From Limnanthes douglasii subsp. nivea (lineage: Eukaryota; Streptophyta; Magnoliopsida; Brassicales; Limnanthaceae), in assembly GCA_036936605.1 (NCBI GenBank), contig JAUPFV010000005.1, positions 53,402,742 to 53,466,741 on the forward strand: DNA of 64,000 nt, in the 5' to 3' direction. The position numbers and the translations under genes are program-made. The notes beneath the pieces are model-generated. The model saw only the letters and a program-made list of their open reading frames with translations, was not told the origin of the DNA and made no database searches. This document shows positions 33,645-45,334 of this stretch, one piece after another; the stretch's first letter is position 1; each line of letters begins with the position of its first letter.

Positions 33645-34480
33645 ATTCCATATAATTAAGTGTGATCCTACGACCAAAATAAGAATATAAATTTCTTTCG
33701 TATATATTATTTATCGATTTCGTTTTATTTATTTTTAGAAAAGAGAAGTATATGAATTTTTTATTTTTCTTAATTGAGATTTGAATGAAATAAAATTTTA
33801 AAAATAAATAAATAAATAATTATTTAAAGTTATACATATTTGTTAGTTCAAAATTTATTAAAAGCATTTATTTTGTAGTAATTTTGTTAGTAAACAAAAT
33901 CCAGACGAGTAGAATCTTTTAACTGGTCATCAACATCTCTCAAATTATAATTTATTAATATACATATCTTTTTAAATATAAAGTATTTACCGTATTTGAT
34001 ATATTTTAATAAAAACCTTTTTATTTGTTTATTTGGGACGTGTTTGTGCTGAACCCTTTGTTATTTATTTTAAAAAAAATTAAAAAATCAACATACCATT
34101 GCATCAACCTGATACTGAACCAAATGTTACCAAATGTCAACTTTCCAACCGTATAAATGGAGAGGTTTCCTTATAGATAGGTATAACTTTTTTAATTATT
34201 GACAGTTCATGTATAGTTTCATTTTACTTTTAAGTAAATGAAATCAAACATATTCCAGCTCAACCAAAATAGTAGCCAAAACAGAAGCTCACAGAAATCA
34301 AAATTATAGTACAAATGACAAATTTGGTATACTCATGCCAAATATTAATAATAATAAAATATTCAACCCCATAAATTTTTTATAAACATAAATAATTATT
34401 TTGTCTAAAATCAATTATATGATAAGTATGGATAATTAAACTACCTCAACATTTACTTACCTCAACATTTACTTTAATGA
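33645..34480. other. AT-rich non-coding stretch
   Basis: Nothing recognised. A short direct repeat CCTCAACATTTACTT occurs twice in tandem at about 34443-34475. Confidence 0.4.
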
Positions 34481-35055
34481 TAAAAAGGGAATAATAATTT
34501 TTACTTTTACCGTTTGCATGTTTGTATCTGTGTGCGATAGAAAAAACACGGTAATTCTTGTCGGCCCAACACATTAAAAACATAAGAATCTGTATCAAAG
34601 GAAACTAAACCGACTTGCAGCAACCACCTTCCACTACTCTCGTTTGTTGCCTAAAAAAGTTTTCTAATATATATATGATAATGCTGTAACTATGGTTGTT
34701 GAAAATCTTTGATTTCACGGAATACTAGCATCCATATAACCCTGAAATTATCAACCCATCATAAAGTAAAAAGATATTGCTTGAGATTTCCTAAATTTTA
34801 TACAACAAATAAATTTCGAAAGAATCCTATGAATATGATACTAAAATTAAGTATATGTGATCATGCCCCTAATTATATCTTAATTCAATCAATATAAAAT
34901 AATATTTTATTTTTTAAATCTCTTTTTCATGCACTAATATATTTTTTTTATTTAGATTTATAAAAAGAGATAAAAAAACTCTATATCCTTTTATGCGTAT
35001 TAATTTTGATATAAATTTTAAAATCCAAATAAACATCACATAATATATTTAATAC
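34480..35055. repeat. Dispersed ~600 bp repeat, copy 2 (mate at 17040-17650)
   Basis: Same orientation and order of blocks as at 17040-17650, ending near TTAATTTTGATAT and AATCCAAATAAAC. Both copies are non-coding. Confidence 0.6.
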
Positions 35056-35109
35056 GACACATTTAATGATAAGAATTTCAAACTAAATGATAAGAATTTT
35101 TTTTTCATC

Positions 35110-35800
35110 AACCTAGTATTGGTTACAACCAAAAATCAACATATCATCAACATATAGACATATCATAACTCCTTTCCCAGAATTATCAAATATGTTATAT
35201 ACATATTTGTCCGGTTGATTAAGAATAAAGTCATCCGACAATATGACATTATCAAACAAATTATGTCAATTTTTTTGTGCTTGTTTCAAACGATACAAAA
35301 TATTTTTACAATTTGCACACCTTGTTTTCACAACCAGGCATGACAAACCCTTCCAGTTGTTTCATATAAATCTCCTCAACCAAATCACCATTCAAGAATG
35401 CAGTTTTCGCATCTATTTGATGAATTACAAGATTGTATACAAACGCAAGTGCAATAAAAAATATAACAGTGACAATCCTAGCAACCGAAGCATAAATATC
35501 AAATAAGTCAATTCTTTCTCTTATCTAGAACAGTAGGTAACCAATCTAGCTTTATACATTTAATAGTACTATCTACTTTCATTTTTCGTTTAAACATCCA
35601 TATATTTCCCAATGATTTGCAACCATGAGGTAAATCAACCAATTCATATGTATTATATGTATGATAGACTATATCTCATCTTGGATAGCTTCTTTCCAGA
35701 ATATAACATCCTTTGATATCATAGCATTAGTAAAAGTCATTGGATCATCCTCAATAATAAAATAATATTGATATTGATAGTCAATCTTATCTTTTGACCC
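35110..35800 (-). pseudogene. copia-C reverse transcriptase remnant
   Basis: DVIFWKEAIQDEI, LVDLPHGCKSLG and WMFKRKMKVDSTIK are the RVT_2 opening blocks; then LALAFVYNLVIHQIDAKTAF, NGDLVEEIYMKQLEGFV and ICLYVDDMLIFG (YVDD intact, about 35145-35156). Frameshifts near 35510 and 35280 break it. Confidence 0.85.
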
Positions 35801-35976
35801 TTAAACTAAATTAAGTTGAAAATCATACCCGAACGACTTAACTTTTCTAGCTCTAGTACTTATCCTTTGTTCAGAAGGTTCAGGTACATAAATAGTACCA
35901 CCTGATATATTTTTAGTTTGAATTAAGTTCACATTCAAAGAGTTTTGAATCATGTCTCTATTTATAGATGTAGAAG

Positions 35977-35978
<2 letters not shown>

Positions 35979-36027
<49 letters not shown>
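35979..36027. repeat. (AT)n microsatellite inside copia-C
   Basis: About 24 AT dinucleotides in the linker between integrase and RT. It inserts an Ile-Tyr run into both translations and is an expansion after the element died. Confidence 0.98.
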
Positions 36028-36030
<3 letters not shown>

Positions 36031-36049
36031 TCAAATGTTGCATCTCTCG

Positions 36050-36730
36050 ACTCTATAACCGTGTTCACCTAACAGAGAGCTCAGTATACCCAATTAATAT
36101 ACAGTCTATACCTCTTTCCGCTAAGTTTTTTATTTTGGGTTAAGGGAGCCGTACAACTTCTCTACAACCATAGACTCTTAGAAAACTCAATATTAGAGGC
36201 TTATAAAAGCTCATATGGGGTTATCTTATTCCATTTAGTAGGAATTTTATTCAATAAATAGGACAACATAGATTTCTTTCAAAGTCTTATTCTTCCTCTA
36301 GGTTATACCATTTTGTTTTGATGTATAGAAAGCCATGGTTTGATGAATTATATCAGTAGACTGAAGATATGTGGGATCGTAATATTCACCTCATCTATTC
36401 ATACAAAGATTTTTAATCAAATCATTCTTATGTAGATCTACTTATTCCTTATATATTTTAAATTTATCAAAAGATTCATTCTTAACATGCAAAAAATAAA
36501 TGTAGCCATATGTAGATGCATTATGAATAAAAGTTATAACATACTTTTTATTTCCTAGAGAAGGTGTAGCGTGGAAATCATATATATCACTATTTATTAG
36601 TTCCAATATTTTAGTAACTTTGTTAACATTATTAAAAGTTTTTTTTAGTTATCTTAGTTAACATGCAAGTCTTAGATTTTTTATTATTTGCATCAACATG
36701 AGGTATAAGGCTCATTTCCGACATGTCTTT
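36050..36730 (-). pseudogene. copia-C integrase remnant
   Basis: NVNKVTKILELINSDIYDF leads into the integrase core, KYVITFIHNASTYGYIYFLH and KNESFDKFKIYKE follow, and the HQTMAFYTSKQNGIT block is near 36320. The first Asp is present (NSDI). At least six in-frame stops follow. Confidence 0.75.
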
Positions 36731-36932
36731 TCGTCTTCAATAATGTGGTGAGGGATTTTTGTGATAAATATAAAGGATATTAAATGGAAGAATAAAATAC
36801 TAATATCTTATTACTTTGATGGAAAAAAGCTTAAATAGTTTTAAGATCCTCTCTTATTTGTATAATATATTTTACAATACACTACTTCATTATCTCATAG
36901 AAATGCTCTACTTTCATAAAGTCCACCATTTT

Positions 36933-37068
36933 CACGTGGCGGTTTTAACTTTTTCTTTTTATATCGTCATGCGGCTATCCTTGCTGTCAGTCTCTTGCCG
37001 CCACGTTTCTGAATTTTGTTTCCTATGTATGAAAAATGTCGTCCCTAGTTGTGTGTCTGTATAAATAA
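36933..37068 (+). promoter_or_regulatory. Candidate promoter of the Tat-2 antisense gene
   Basis: TATA box TATAAATAA at 37060-37068, followed by a CT-rich leader. Upstream is a G-box-like CACGTGGC (36933-36940) within an inverted pair with GCCGCCACG (about 36997-37005). The G-box is a binding site for plant bZIP/bHLH factors. Function is inferred from position and parallels with Tat-1. Confidence 0.5.
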
Positions 37069-37398
37069 CGCTTCATATTTCTCTCATTTATCGAAACGGT
37101 GTGTCTTTCTCTCTTCTCTTTTGTCTATGAACCATAAGTTGGTCCAATTGATACTAATTGATTTACTATAAATTGGCCTTATGTACCTTTTTTTGTTTTT
37201 TCCTCTTTCGTTTAAACTAAACTTACAGGCGCATGCTTATCCTTGTTTAAGTATTCATCAATTGTTTGTTTCTTAACGTCAAATATCTATCAAAGGTAAA
37301 CGTTGCAATGCTTTTTCGTTTTTGTCATTTCTTCTTATTTTGTCATTTATATTATAGTTTCCCGAAACCTCTGTCTAGAAACCATAAAATCTTGCATT

Positions 37399-39543
37399 AT
37401 GAGTTTTGATTCTACTAACATCAACTTCTCTGTACGATCCAGAAATTAATCACAAAGGATCCTTGTATAAGTCTAACACCGATAATAGAAATTTTCCCCA
37501 CACCGAACCGACGGACATGGTGGAAAGAATAGAACTCTTGGATAATTACTTCGATTGTATCTTACACATGTATACAAAATTGAGTCATGAAGGGCTTGAT
37601 AGGTGTAGATTAATATATAAGTTTCATGTCTCTATAATTACTAGGCTCCCCGAACCCGACGAATATCCCCATCATGCAAGAGAGAGGGAAACTTATATGC
37701 ACACTACATTATTCGATTGGAGGCTTCAGTTATCTTTACCCAAATTAATAAATGAGTTTTTTATTGATAAATGCTTACTTCTACCAGGGAACCTATTAGC
37801 ATAGAATTTGCATGGGCTATCTTAAGAAAAATGGTATATGTCGATAACCCAAAGGGTATCGTATTAGACCTTCCCCCCTAGAGGCCCAAAGATATGGAGA
37901 CCGGTGCCAATGTTGTTATTAGGGATAAGAAGAAATTAGGGGATGGTGTAAATAACGAAGTTAAACCCAAAAAGAAGAAGAAATTAGACCTCCATATCAC
38001 CACCACGTATGCATCTGACATCACTGGTATCGCTACCACCTCTGAATAGTGTGATTCCAACGATTGCATTGTGATATTCTCACTAGGAAAAGAAGGTGAG
38101 AGCGCAAGGCAGAGCATTCCCTCTACTGGAGGCTTTGCGAGGAAAAAAATGGTGTTTAGAAAGAATGGTGACCCTGTCAACAATAACTATGATAGGGTTG
38201 GGAATCAGTCCCTTACTGGGCTGGATAGCTTGGCTATGGTGGTTAGTGTAACCCCTCTGTATGTGCATGAACATACAAATTCTGACAAATGTGGAATTGG
38301 AGGCGCTTCTGTGTGTGGTAGTAAAAAGTATACCCCTCCTCTCGAATCGACTAACCATAGTCGAGCCCTCTCGGGTACCCCCTCTTTTAAAAGAAATGGT
38401 CGTCCCTCATTTACCTTCCTTATCGATGGGTCAAAATGATGGTCAATCTTTTGCTGGCCTCCTTCCATTTGACCCTCCAAATACTGCTGCGTCTGGTGGT
38501 CCGAGTGTTTTGCAAATTCCATCCCAAGTTGATCTGCCTAACCGACCCCTTGTTCTAAGTACACCAAAACCGTTTACTCTTATGCTTTATTAGTTGAAGC
38601 ACTGTCTTGAAATGACTTTTTACCATAGCAAGAGCATGTCGGATCTCTTGTAATGCTAGCTAGAACTATCTGTAGAGGTACATTAATTTGTGTTAATTTT
38701 TATTATGAGGTAATTATTGCATTTTGGTTTATTTGGATTTCCTCCCATTGCATTTCCTTCAAAATTATCATAAGTCAATGGTACTTCCCTACCATAGAAT
38801 GAACCCACCGAATGAAAATATTATGGATAATTTATATCCTAAGCCTCTCTTATTTGGCTCTTTGAAAACTCTTGCTGCTAACCTTGCTCGCTACAAAAAA
38901 AGATATGGTGCTTCAAAGTAATTTTGTTAGAAGTTGCGGAAATATAAAACCAATATTATTAGTCACTTGACAGCCGCTATTTTTACCAAGGAAGAGTTGG
39001 CCAAGACTTCCGGAGATCTGTTGAGTCAGAACGAATTTCTATCCAAACGTGCAACTGAGTCGATGGGTCATAATTCAAGGCTTCTAGCTAAAACTGAGGA
39101 GTCCTCTATTACGAGCAACAAAGTTCTTTTTTAGAAAAATACTATCCGACTGGAGGAAAATCGTTTGAGGCTACAGCTGAAGCATACTCAAATGCGGCAG
39201 AAGAAAATTGTTTCAAAATCATATACTGACGGCCAAACGGAGGCTTTATAAAAGATGAAGCCAAACCTCGAGCGGGTTAGGAAAAATACCATAATCGAGC
39301 CGTGAAGACTGAATGACGATATGGAGCTGGGTTAGTTCACGGAGAAGCCATTGGTTAATTATGAGGAAGGATGCGAAGAAGAGATGATGGAGAAGGTAAC
39401 GGAGGTTGTCACCCCCTTATTACAGAAATTCCCCCATCATCTAAGGGGTTAGTTGTTGATCCCCCTAACACTTGCTCTGATGTAGTACCTACCAAGACTG
39501 GATTATTGGAGGTTTCCTATGAGAAGGAATACGGTAATGTTTA
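37399..39543 (+). pseudogene. Tat-2 antisense gene (putative gypsy type transposon family, coiled-coil tail)
   Basis: Readable pieces in order: 37406-37804 with YKFHVSIITRLPEPDEY, then TTLFDWRLQLSLPKLINEFF, which corresponds to the TELFNWGLRFPLDPEIVRYF block of the Tat-1 gene; a low-complexity middle (38071-38593); a helical tail (38934-39240, EELAKTSGDLLSQNEFLS, EENRLRLQLKHTQ) that continues in another frame to IPPSSKGLVVDPPNT and a stop at about 39541. Many stops and shifts. Its molecular role is unknown; the family occurs inside plant gypsy elements. Confidence 0.65.
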
Positions 39544-39789
39544 ATATAATTCATAATTGTATTGTATAACTGGCCTATTTTTTTATTGTTCTCGCTATGT
39601 GTTTCATAGCTTTTATTACCCGAACTTTTATCCCTCTTATTTAATATGCATTATAACTTTGGTTTCTCTACTTTTTTGTATTACTATGTTTAATATAATT
39701 GGAGATTATTTGGGGGAGTATGATAATTAGCATGTATTGCTTGTTGCGTGGCTATAATAATTTCTTACAGTCTTGTTCGCTCTATAAGT

Positions 39790-39975
39790 CCTATTAACTT
39801 GGGCTCAACATGGCCCCAAGTGTGGTCTTATAGACTCTGACTTGTTAGTCAGTTTGCTTTACTAAGCTATATAACTCGGGCTTAGTATGACCCCTAGCAT
39901 AGCCTTCGAGGCTTCTGATACACATTATTTCTCTTTTTATAGTGTACTTAGCCAGGGCTTAGTGTGGCCCGGTGC
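39790..39975. repeat. Three GGGC...GCCC stem-loop motifs in the Tat-2 spacer
   Basis: GGGCTCAACATGGCCCC (about 39800), GGGCTTAGTATGACCCC (about 39878) and GGGCTTAGTGTGGCCC (about 39956) recur at about 77-base steps, each followed by a (T)AG(C)GT/ATAG(G/C)C-like phrase. Each can fold as a short stem. They sit between the convergent 3' ends of pol and the antisense gene. Confidence 0.6.
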
Positions 39976-40215
39976 GTAGGCATATACATGTGGTTAATCT
40001 TAGCTCTTTCGTTGTTATTGTAGTTGGTGGTACCCCCTTCTGTTAGATAATTATAAACTCTCGAGACTTATGTTTTCAATACTAAAACAAATAATAAAAT
40101 ATTACAAACAAAACTTTGGTAAAACAAAGGTGACTTCATTAATAATATTGGCTTACAATGTGCCTCATTAAAAACCCTCAAGCGCCACAAAACGGAAAAG
40201 AGTGCACAAGCACTC

Positions 40216-41140
40216 TTAAGTAGCGTGATAATCCATTTTCAAATGATTTCCATTCCATGAGTGTTTTAATGCATTACCTTCTACGTTTTCTAGTTTATAG
40301 GCCCCATGATGTGCTTTATAAATGATTTTGTATTGTCCATCCCAATCCGGACCCAACTTGCATGCAATTCTGTCAAGTACTTGCTGGAAAAACGTTTTCA
40401 TTACTAAGTCACCTACGTTGAAGGTTTGCTTTTTAAGATTGGAGTTAAATCTGCTTTTCATTAAGCTTTTATAATGCTCTGGCCATACCCTCGCTTGATC
40501 CATTCTTTTCTCAATCATATCAATTGGTGATTGTCGCTCTTGATTATTTACCTCCTCCTAATAATTAGCCACTGTATGGTTTGGTATTATGACTTATGCC
40601 GGTACTACTTCTTTTATTCCATATACCAGCGAGTAAGGTGTATCTTATGTTGTTGACCGAGGTGTAGTTGTGGTATTCCCACAATACATCAGCTAACTTG
40701 TCTGACCATTTCCCTTTTGATCCTTCTAGCTTCTTCTTTATTCCTATCGAGATAATTTTGTTGGTTACCCCGACCTGTCCATTCTCCTGGGGGTAGTACG
40801 ACGTGGAAAGGTGTTGAGTGATCCCGTGTCTATGGAAACATGTCTCTATTGCCTCATTCTGGAATTGTGTATGTTGTCGGTCATGAGGTTCCTTGGAATT
40901 CTGAACCTTGAGAGAATCTAACTTTGTAGGAAGTCACATATATTTTGGGATCTCGTCTTTGCCCAAGCTTTGGCGTCCACCCATTTAGAGAAGTAGTCAA
41001 CTGCTACCACCACATAGATGATTTATAGGGCCTCATTGGATGCTCAACTTTTGCAAGATATTCCAGTCGAGAAGTTTCCACAACCATCCATTTTATTTCC
41101 TCCTCGGTCAGTTCAAAGTCAGAGTCATGTCGACCATCAA
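40216..41140 (-). pseudogene. Tat-2 pol: integrase and C-terminus
   Basis: Minus strand from about 41020: VVAVDYFSKWVDAKAWAKT (start of the integrase core with its first Asp), then IPRNLMTDN (second Asp), then decayed core, then an open frame 40518-40216 with RSRFNSNLKKQTFNVGDLV-like text (FNVGDLVMKTFFQ), CKLGPDWDGQYKI and YKLENVEGNALKHSWN. This last part is the GPY/F-type C-terminus of gypsy integrase without a chromodomain. At 41040-41138 the RNase H-integrase linker is visible (EEEIKWMVVETSRLEYLAK). Confidence 0.8.
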
Positions 41141-41464
41141 CTAAAATATATCAAATAAAATTAATTTAATAAAAGAAAAGTCTTTTCTATTTTCTTGTAC
41201 AAATTTTTAAATAATAAAAAAACATATTTATGTATTAAAAAAAACTCATAAATAAAGTAATTTTTTATTTTTTTTATAATCTATGGGTGGAAAAGACCAC
41301 TATCTTAACTTTTCTTTGGATTTCCGTTATTATTTTGTTGTTGTTTTTTTAATTTTTATAAATCAAATTCATCATTTCTTAATTAAAGTTTATAAAACTT
41401 TAAATATAGTTTTCAATACTAAAATTTAGTAATTACATAATATAATATAAACTTATAATATATT
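41141..41464. other. AT-rich non-coding stretch
   Basis: Nothing recognised; Tat-2 pol similarity stops abruptly at its left edge. Confidence 0.4.
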
Positions 41465-41507
41465 TAATTAAAATCGTAGTTATAATTTGTAACTACGATT
41501 TTAATTA
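41465..41507. repeat. Perfect 18 bp hairpin
   Basis: TAATTAAAATCGTAGTTA (41465-41482), 7-base loop, TAACTACGATTTTAATTA (41490-41507): arms fully complementary. Directly followed by the 25 bp tandem array. Confidence 0.95.
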
Positions 41508-41519
41508 GAATTCGCATTA

Positions 41520-41868
41520 TTGATTTTTCAAAGATATCACGTGATTGATTTTTTAAAGAACTCACATGGTTGATTTTTTCAAACAAAAAACATTGCTGAT
41601 TTTTCAAAGAACTAGCGTGTTTAATTTTTCAAAGAACTCGCATGTTAAATTTCTCAAAGAACTCTCTTGAGTGATTTTTCAAAGAACTGACATGTTTAAT
41701 TTTTTAAAGAACTCGCATGTTTGATTTTTCAAACAAAATACATTTGTTAATTTTTCAATGTCGCATGTTTAATTTTTTTAAAAACTCGCATGGTTGATTT
41801 TTCAAACAAAATAGACATGTTAATTTTTCAAAGAACTCACATGGTTAATTTTCAAAGAACTCGCATGT
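41520..41868. repeat. ~25 bp minisatellite, about 14 units
   Basis: Consensus TTGATTTTTCAAAGAACTCGCATG with units of 22-27 bases. A second unit type with CAAACAAAATACAT in the second half appears at the third, ninth and twelfth positions, which hints at higher-order structure. Confidence 0.9.
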
Positions 41869-42429
41869 TACTTGTGAGATTTATTTATTTTAAAAAATCC
41901 AAAAATATCATCAATATATCTAGTTTTGTTTATCTTAAAAAAAAAGACGATGATACTTACAGATATTTTTTCCGAACTCCGGTTTGAAAGACGTAGACTT
42001 ATTTTTTTTTTTAAAGTAAAAATAAAAAATCGTTCAAAAATCAAAAGTAATTGAATGGCTAGTGATGAAAAGTGGGTGTTTGACATAGAAATAAAAAATT
42101 TAAGTATGGATCGAAAGCTATATAAATTAAATGATATTTAGTAAACATAAAGATTAAATTTGGATATAGATGACCATATAATTTTTTGAGTAAATACCTA
42201 TAGTACAATTTTCCGTTATATAATACAAATTTAATTCGAACCACCTATAGAAGAAGATGAATACAAGTTTTCTTTCCCAATACTATTTGAACATCTCAAG
42301 GTTTACCAAACGCTTGGTATAATCTTCACACACTGTTTCACTGTTATTTTTGGTCAAAAAGTTTATAATCTGTTTCAAAATATAGTATTTTTGAATTTTT
42401 ATTTTTTATAGTACAGTTTGTTCATCCGT

Positions 42430-42512
42430 CGGGATGAATTTTTTCATTCGGTAGGTGAGGTCTCCGCCGGATGAGACCTTTTTCACCCGTCGGACGGTTT
42501 AAATTCATCCCG
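42430..42512. repeat. Compound hairpin
   Basis: CGGGATGAATTT (42430-42441) pairs with AAATTCATCCCG (42501-42512). Inside, AGGTCT...AGACCT forms another stem and CCGTCGG-like phrases repeat. More GC-rich than the flanks. Could be a MITE relic. Confidence 0.7.
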
Positions 42513-42550
42513 CGAAAAACTCTCCGCTACTAAGCTTTTAAATTTGACAA

Positions 42551-42645
42551 AAATTTAAGATTGACATTTATGACAGGTAAAAACATTTATTTCCTGTCAA
42601 ATTTAAGATTGACATTTATGACAGGTAAAAACATTTATTTCCTCA
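42551..42645. repeat. 48 bp tandem duplication
   Basis: The unit starting AAATTTAAGATTGACATTTA at 42551 recurs at 42599, identical for at least 44 bases. The lack of differences suggests a recent event. Confidence 0.95.
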
Positions 42646-43490
42646 TATATTTTGTATTTGGTTTGTAACTGAAGTAAATTTAAAATTTTGAATCCTAACG
42701 AACTTTATTGTCATTGACAACTTAGAAACCAAAGATTTATGATAAGAACATTGTCTTAAGACCTCTTATGTATTCCTAGTTAGATAATACTAGTAATAAA
42801 TTTAGTCTGCTTTCTAATATTAGTAAAAATGTGTCTTTGTATATAGAGTACATCCATCATCCAAAATTGAAATTTCACCACCCCCACTATGAAATCAGAT
42901 TAGCCAGTGCGGCAACAAACACCGGACAAAACGCAATTACATCTCTGCACAAACCGAGCAGGCACACAACAGCGACGTATTCCAGTAATTTTTTAACATA
43001 TTTGTATGGAAGTTTTAGACGGTCTTGTATAAAAACTGTCGAACAAATTCTGTTTGGAGCCAATTATTGTCAGCAAAGAAAATTAGTCTATATTGTTTGG
43101 TTTTCTTTTACTTGTGGGTGTGGTACTATATCACAAAGAAGTCTTTCAATGTACGACCAACCACAACGACGATGGCAAGAATTGTTACCTCTACTGGAGA
43201 CTTAGCAGACGAAAGAAAGTAAAGAAACGAGTAATCCTGTTAGTCAATAATTCTGTATTCGAGAATGGCTAACCAAATTATCAAAAGAGAGCTATTAAAA
43301 GTACATTCAACCTAACAAAATCGTACACGCAGGTGATAAGACACACAAAGAATGGAATCTCAGCATTCAAAAGTCATTCAGGAGGACTAAGGGCATAGAG
43401 TTATTATATTCCAAAAAACAGATAAAAGATTTCTTTGATCTCCTCTTCTAAACTTGCTCTAATAGAGAAGTTTTCTTTTAGCATACCAAA
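42646..43490. other. Non-coding stretch with one unrecognised frame
   Basis: The frame 42831-43205 (124 codons) has no recognisable domain; nothing else is seen. I do not claim it as a gene. Confidence 0.3.
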
Positions 43491-44564
43491 ATTAAATGAT
43501 TTTCATATTTAGAAATTTTTAAAATTACTAGACCTTTAGTGTATTCATTGAAATCATTAAGTCGTCACTAAAATTCAACCTAAGGCTGGAGTCCATTCAA
43601 ACTCCAATCTAGGATACTTATCCTAAAATTCAATATTTTTAGTACAATCAAGACTCTATGACCCACATTGCAAAACCAATTGGATTATTTTTACCATCAT
43701 GGGTTCTATCTAATTACGGAGAAAGTTTAACTATTATATATGTTGGCTCATTATTGATGTATCAAATCCTCTTCTCATAAAAAAAAATTGGATTAGTGTT
43801 TGGAATAGAGATGGCTTCCGGCAGAATTTCATTTATGGTGATATGCCTGTCAACTGCAAATCATGTAAACATCTTCGTCACAGATTCAACCATTGTAATA
43901 AAGATAACAAAGAGAAATATATTGTTGTACAAGAGAATCTCACCTCCCCTAAAACTATAACAACTTAACCAAACCCATAATTCTTCGAAAAGAAATGCGG
44001 GTTCAAAAAATAAAGTTTGCAATTGTCGACCCAAACAAAACTCGATCAATGAAATCAACAAATCTTTAAATATCAATGAAAAACAAGATTAAAATAATAA
44101 TATTGATATTGCAAATTCTCATCACTCTAAAATTGACTCATCCCGATCAAAATCAAACTTTATTTCCAATCAAAGCAAAAATGGAAAATTAGATGCAACT
44201 CTTAATAATAATATACAAAATCAAACAAAAAAGATAAACAACTGCTTTTAAATAAACTTTGTGACCCCCCGTGAAGTTTTTGATAGGGATGTTATTGAGG
44301 CTCTTCAATCAATTAATTTAAGAAATAATTTTCCAATCTTTAAAGATTTCGACAATTCAGAATTAGAAAATGACACACCTAAAATAATGCTTTCTAGCAG
44401 TTTACCCCATCACCAAAACTCACAAAGGTATCTGCCAGAAATGAGACTAACATACATATAAATAATAAAACCAACAAACACAAAACTAAAAGCCTTAAAA
44501 GAAACTTAATTAACAAAACTATGAGTTTTAAAGGATCATCCACATCCTCAAACTCAAATTCTAA

Positions 44565-45300
44565 ATGAACATAGCAATTTTAAATTGCAATGCAAGGGGG
44601 ATTTTTAATAAAGGAACTATTAGAATAATTAAATCAATAGTTAAATCTGAGAACATTGATTTCATTGCTCTTCAAGAGCCAATGATCTCCAATTGCAATA
44701 CTCTTAAAATAACGAAGAAACTTGGATTTGACTATAGTTTTGCAAATAAGAGTAACAAATTTGGTTATTTTTGGGAGACCAGTTCTAAATTCAAATTCTT
44801 AACAACAATGATCAACTTATTCATATAATGGTGAAGTACCATTCTTCAAACAAATAAGTACTCGTCGCCAATGTATATTCTAAATGTACCAGATCTTAAA
44901 GACGTGATCTTTAGGATCAACTAAGAAGCATCTATGTTACCAACCATCATTTGCTTATTGTAGGTGACTTTAACATAATTGCAAATGCAACTAAACAATT
45001 GGCATACTCCACTATCTATTTGAGAGGAATGAATGAATTTAATAACATGATAATGGACTCTAACTTAGAGGATCCTTTCTACTCAGGATCTAAATACACA
45101 CGATCTAACAACCACAAGTGGAAGTGTCTTGATATGGCATTACACAATGCTTCCTTGAGGGACTATTTTCGCATCACAATGGTGAAACACTTGGCCAGAA
45201 CTGGCTCAGATCACTCACCCTTATGTATAACACTATCAAACACAAACAAGCCAAAACCTCCCCTCAAATTTCAAAATATATGGACTCTTCATAAGTAATT
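44565..45300 (+). pseudogene. LINE-3 AP-type endonuclease
   Basis: Frame 44565-44828 opens MNIAILNCNARGIFNKGT and has ALQEPM, the first two motifs of the LINE endonuclease/exonuclease/phosphatase fold. After stops, 44951-45298 has LIVGDFNII, CLDMALHNASLRD and TGSDHSPLCI, the catalytic GDFN and SDH blocks. The enzyme nicks target DNA to prime reverse transcription. Broken by at least four stops between 44826 and 44950. Confidence 0.85.
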
Positions 45301-45334
45301 CCTAAATACAATTGACCAAAGCTAGTAAGAATAC

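Larger units (their letters stand above)
35110..36730 (-). mobile_element. Ty1/copia element copia-C, integrase to reverse transcriptase
   Basis: Minus strand: a pre-integrase and integrase start near 36700 (ELINSDIYDFHATPSLGNKKY, about 36620-36560), the integrase core and linker to about 36050, a TA microsatellite, then RT to the YVDD box at about 35145. No RNase H or LTR remains: the left end stops just after the active site at about 35110, the right end at Tat-2. Interrupted by many stops. Confidence 0.85.
36930..41140 (-). mobile_element. Tat-2: Ty3/gypsy (Tat-like) 3' half with antisense gene
   Basis: Right part (40216-41140, minus) is the end of RNase H and integrase without a chromodomain; left part (37060-39543, plus) is an antisense gene pointing toward the pol end, with a 670-base spacer between their 3' ends. 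This is the arrangement described for Tat-lineage elements carrying extra antisense frames between pol and the 3' LTR. Gag, protease and RT are missing to the right of 41140. A left LTR could not be defined. Confidence 0.75.

Noticed and set aside
42831..43205. 124-codon plus-strand frame
   Set aside because: No domain, no promoter-like context, composition typical of chance frames here.
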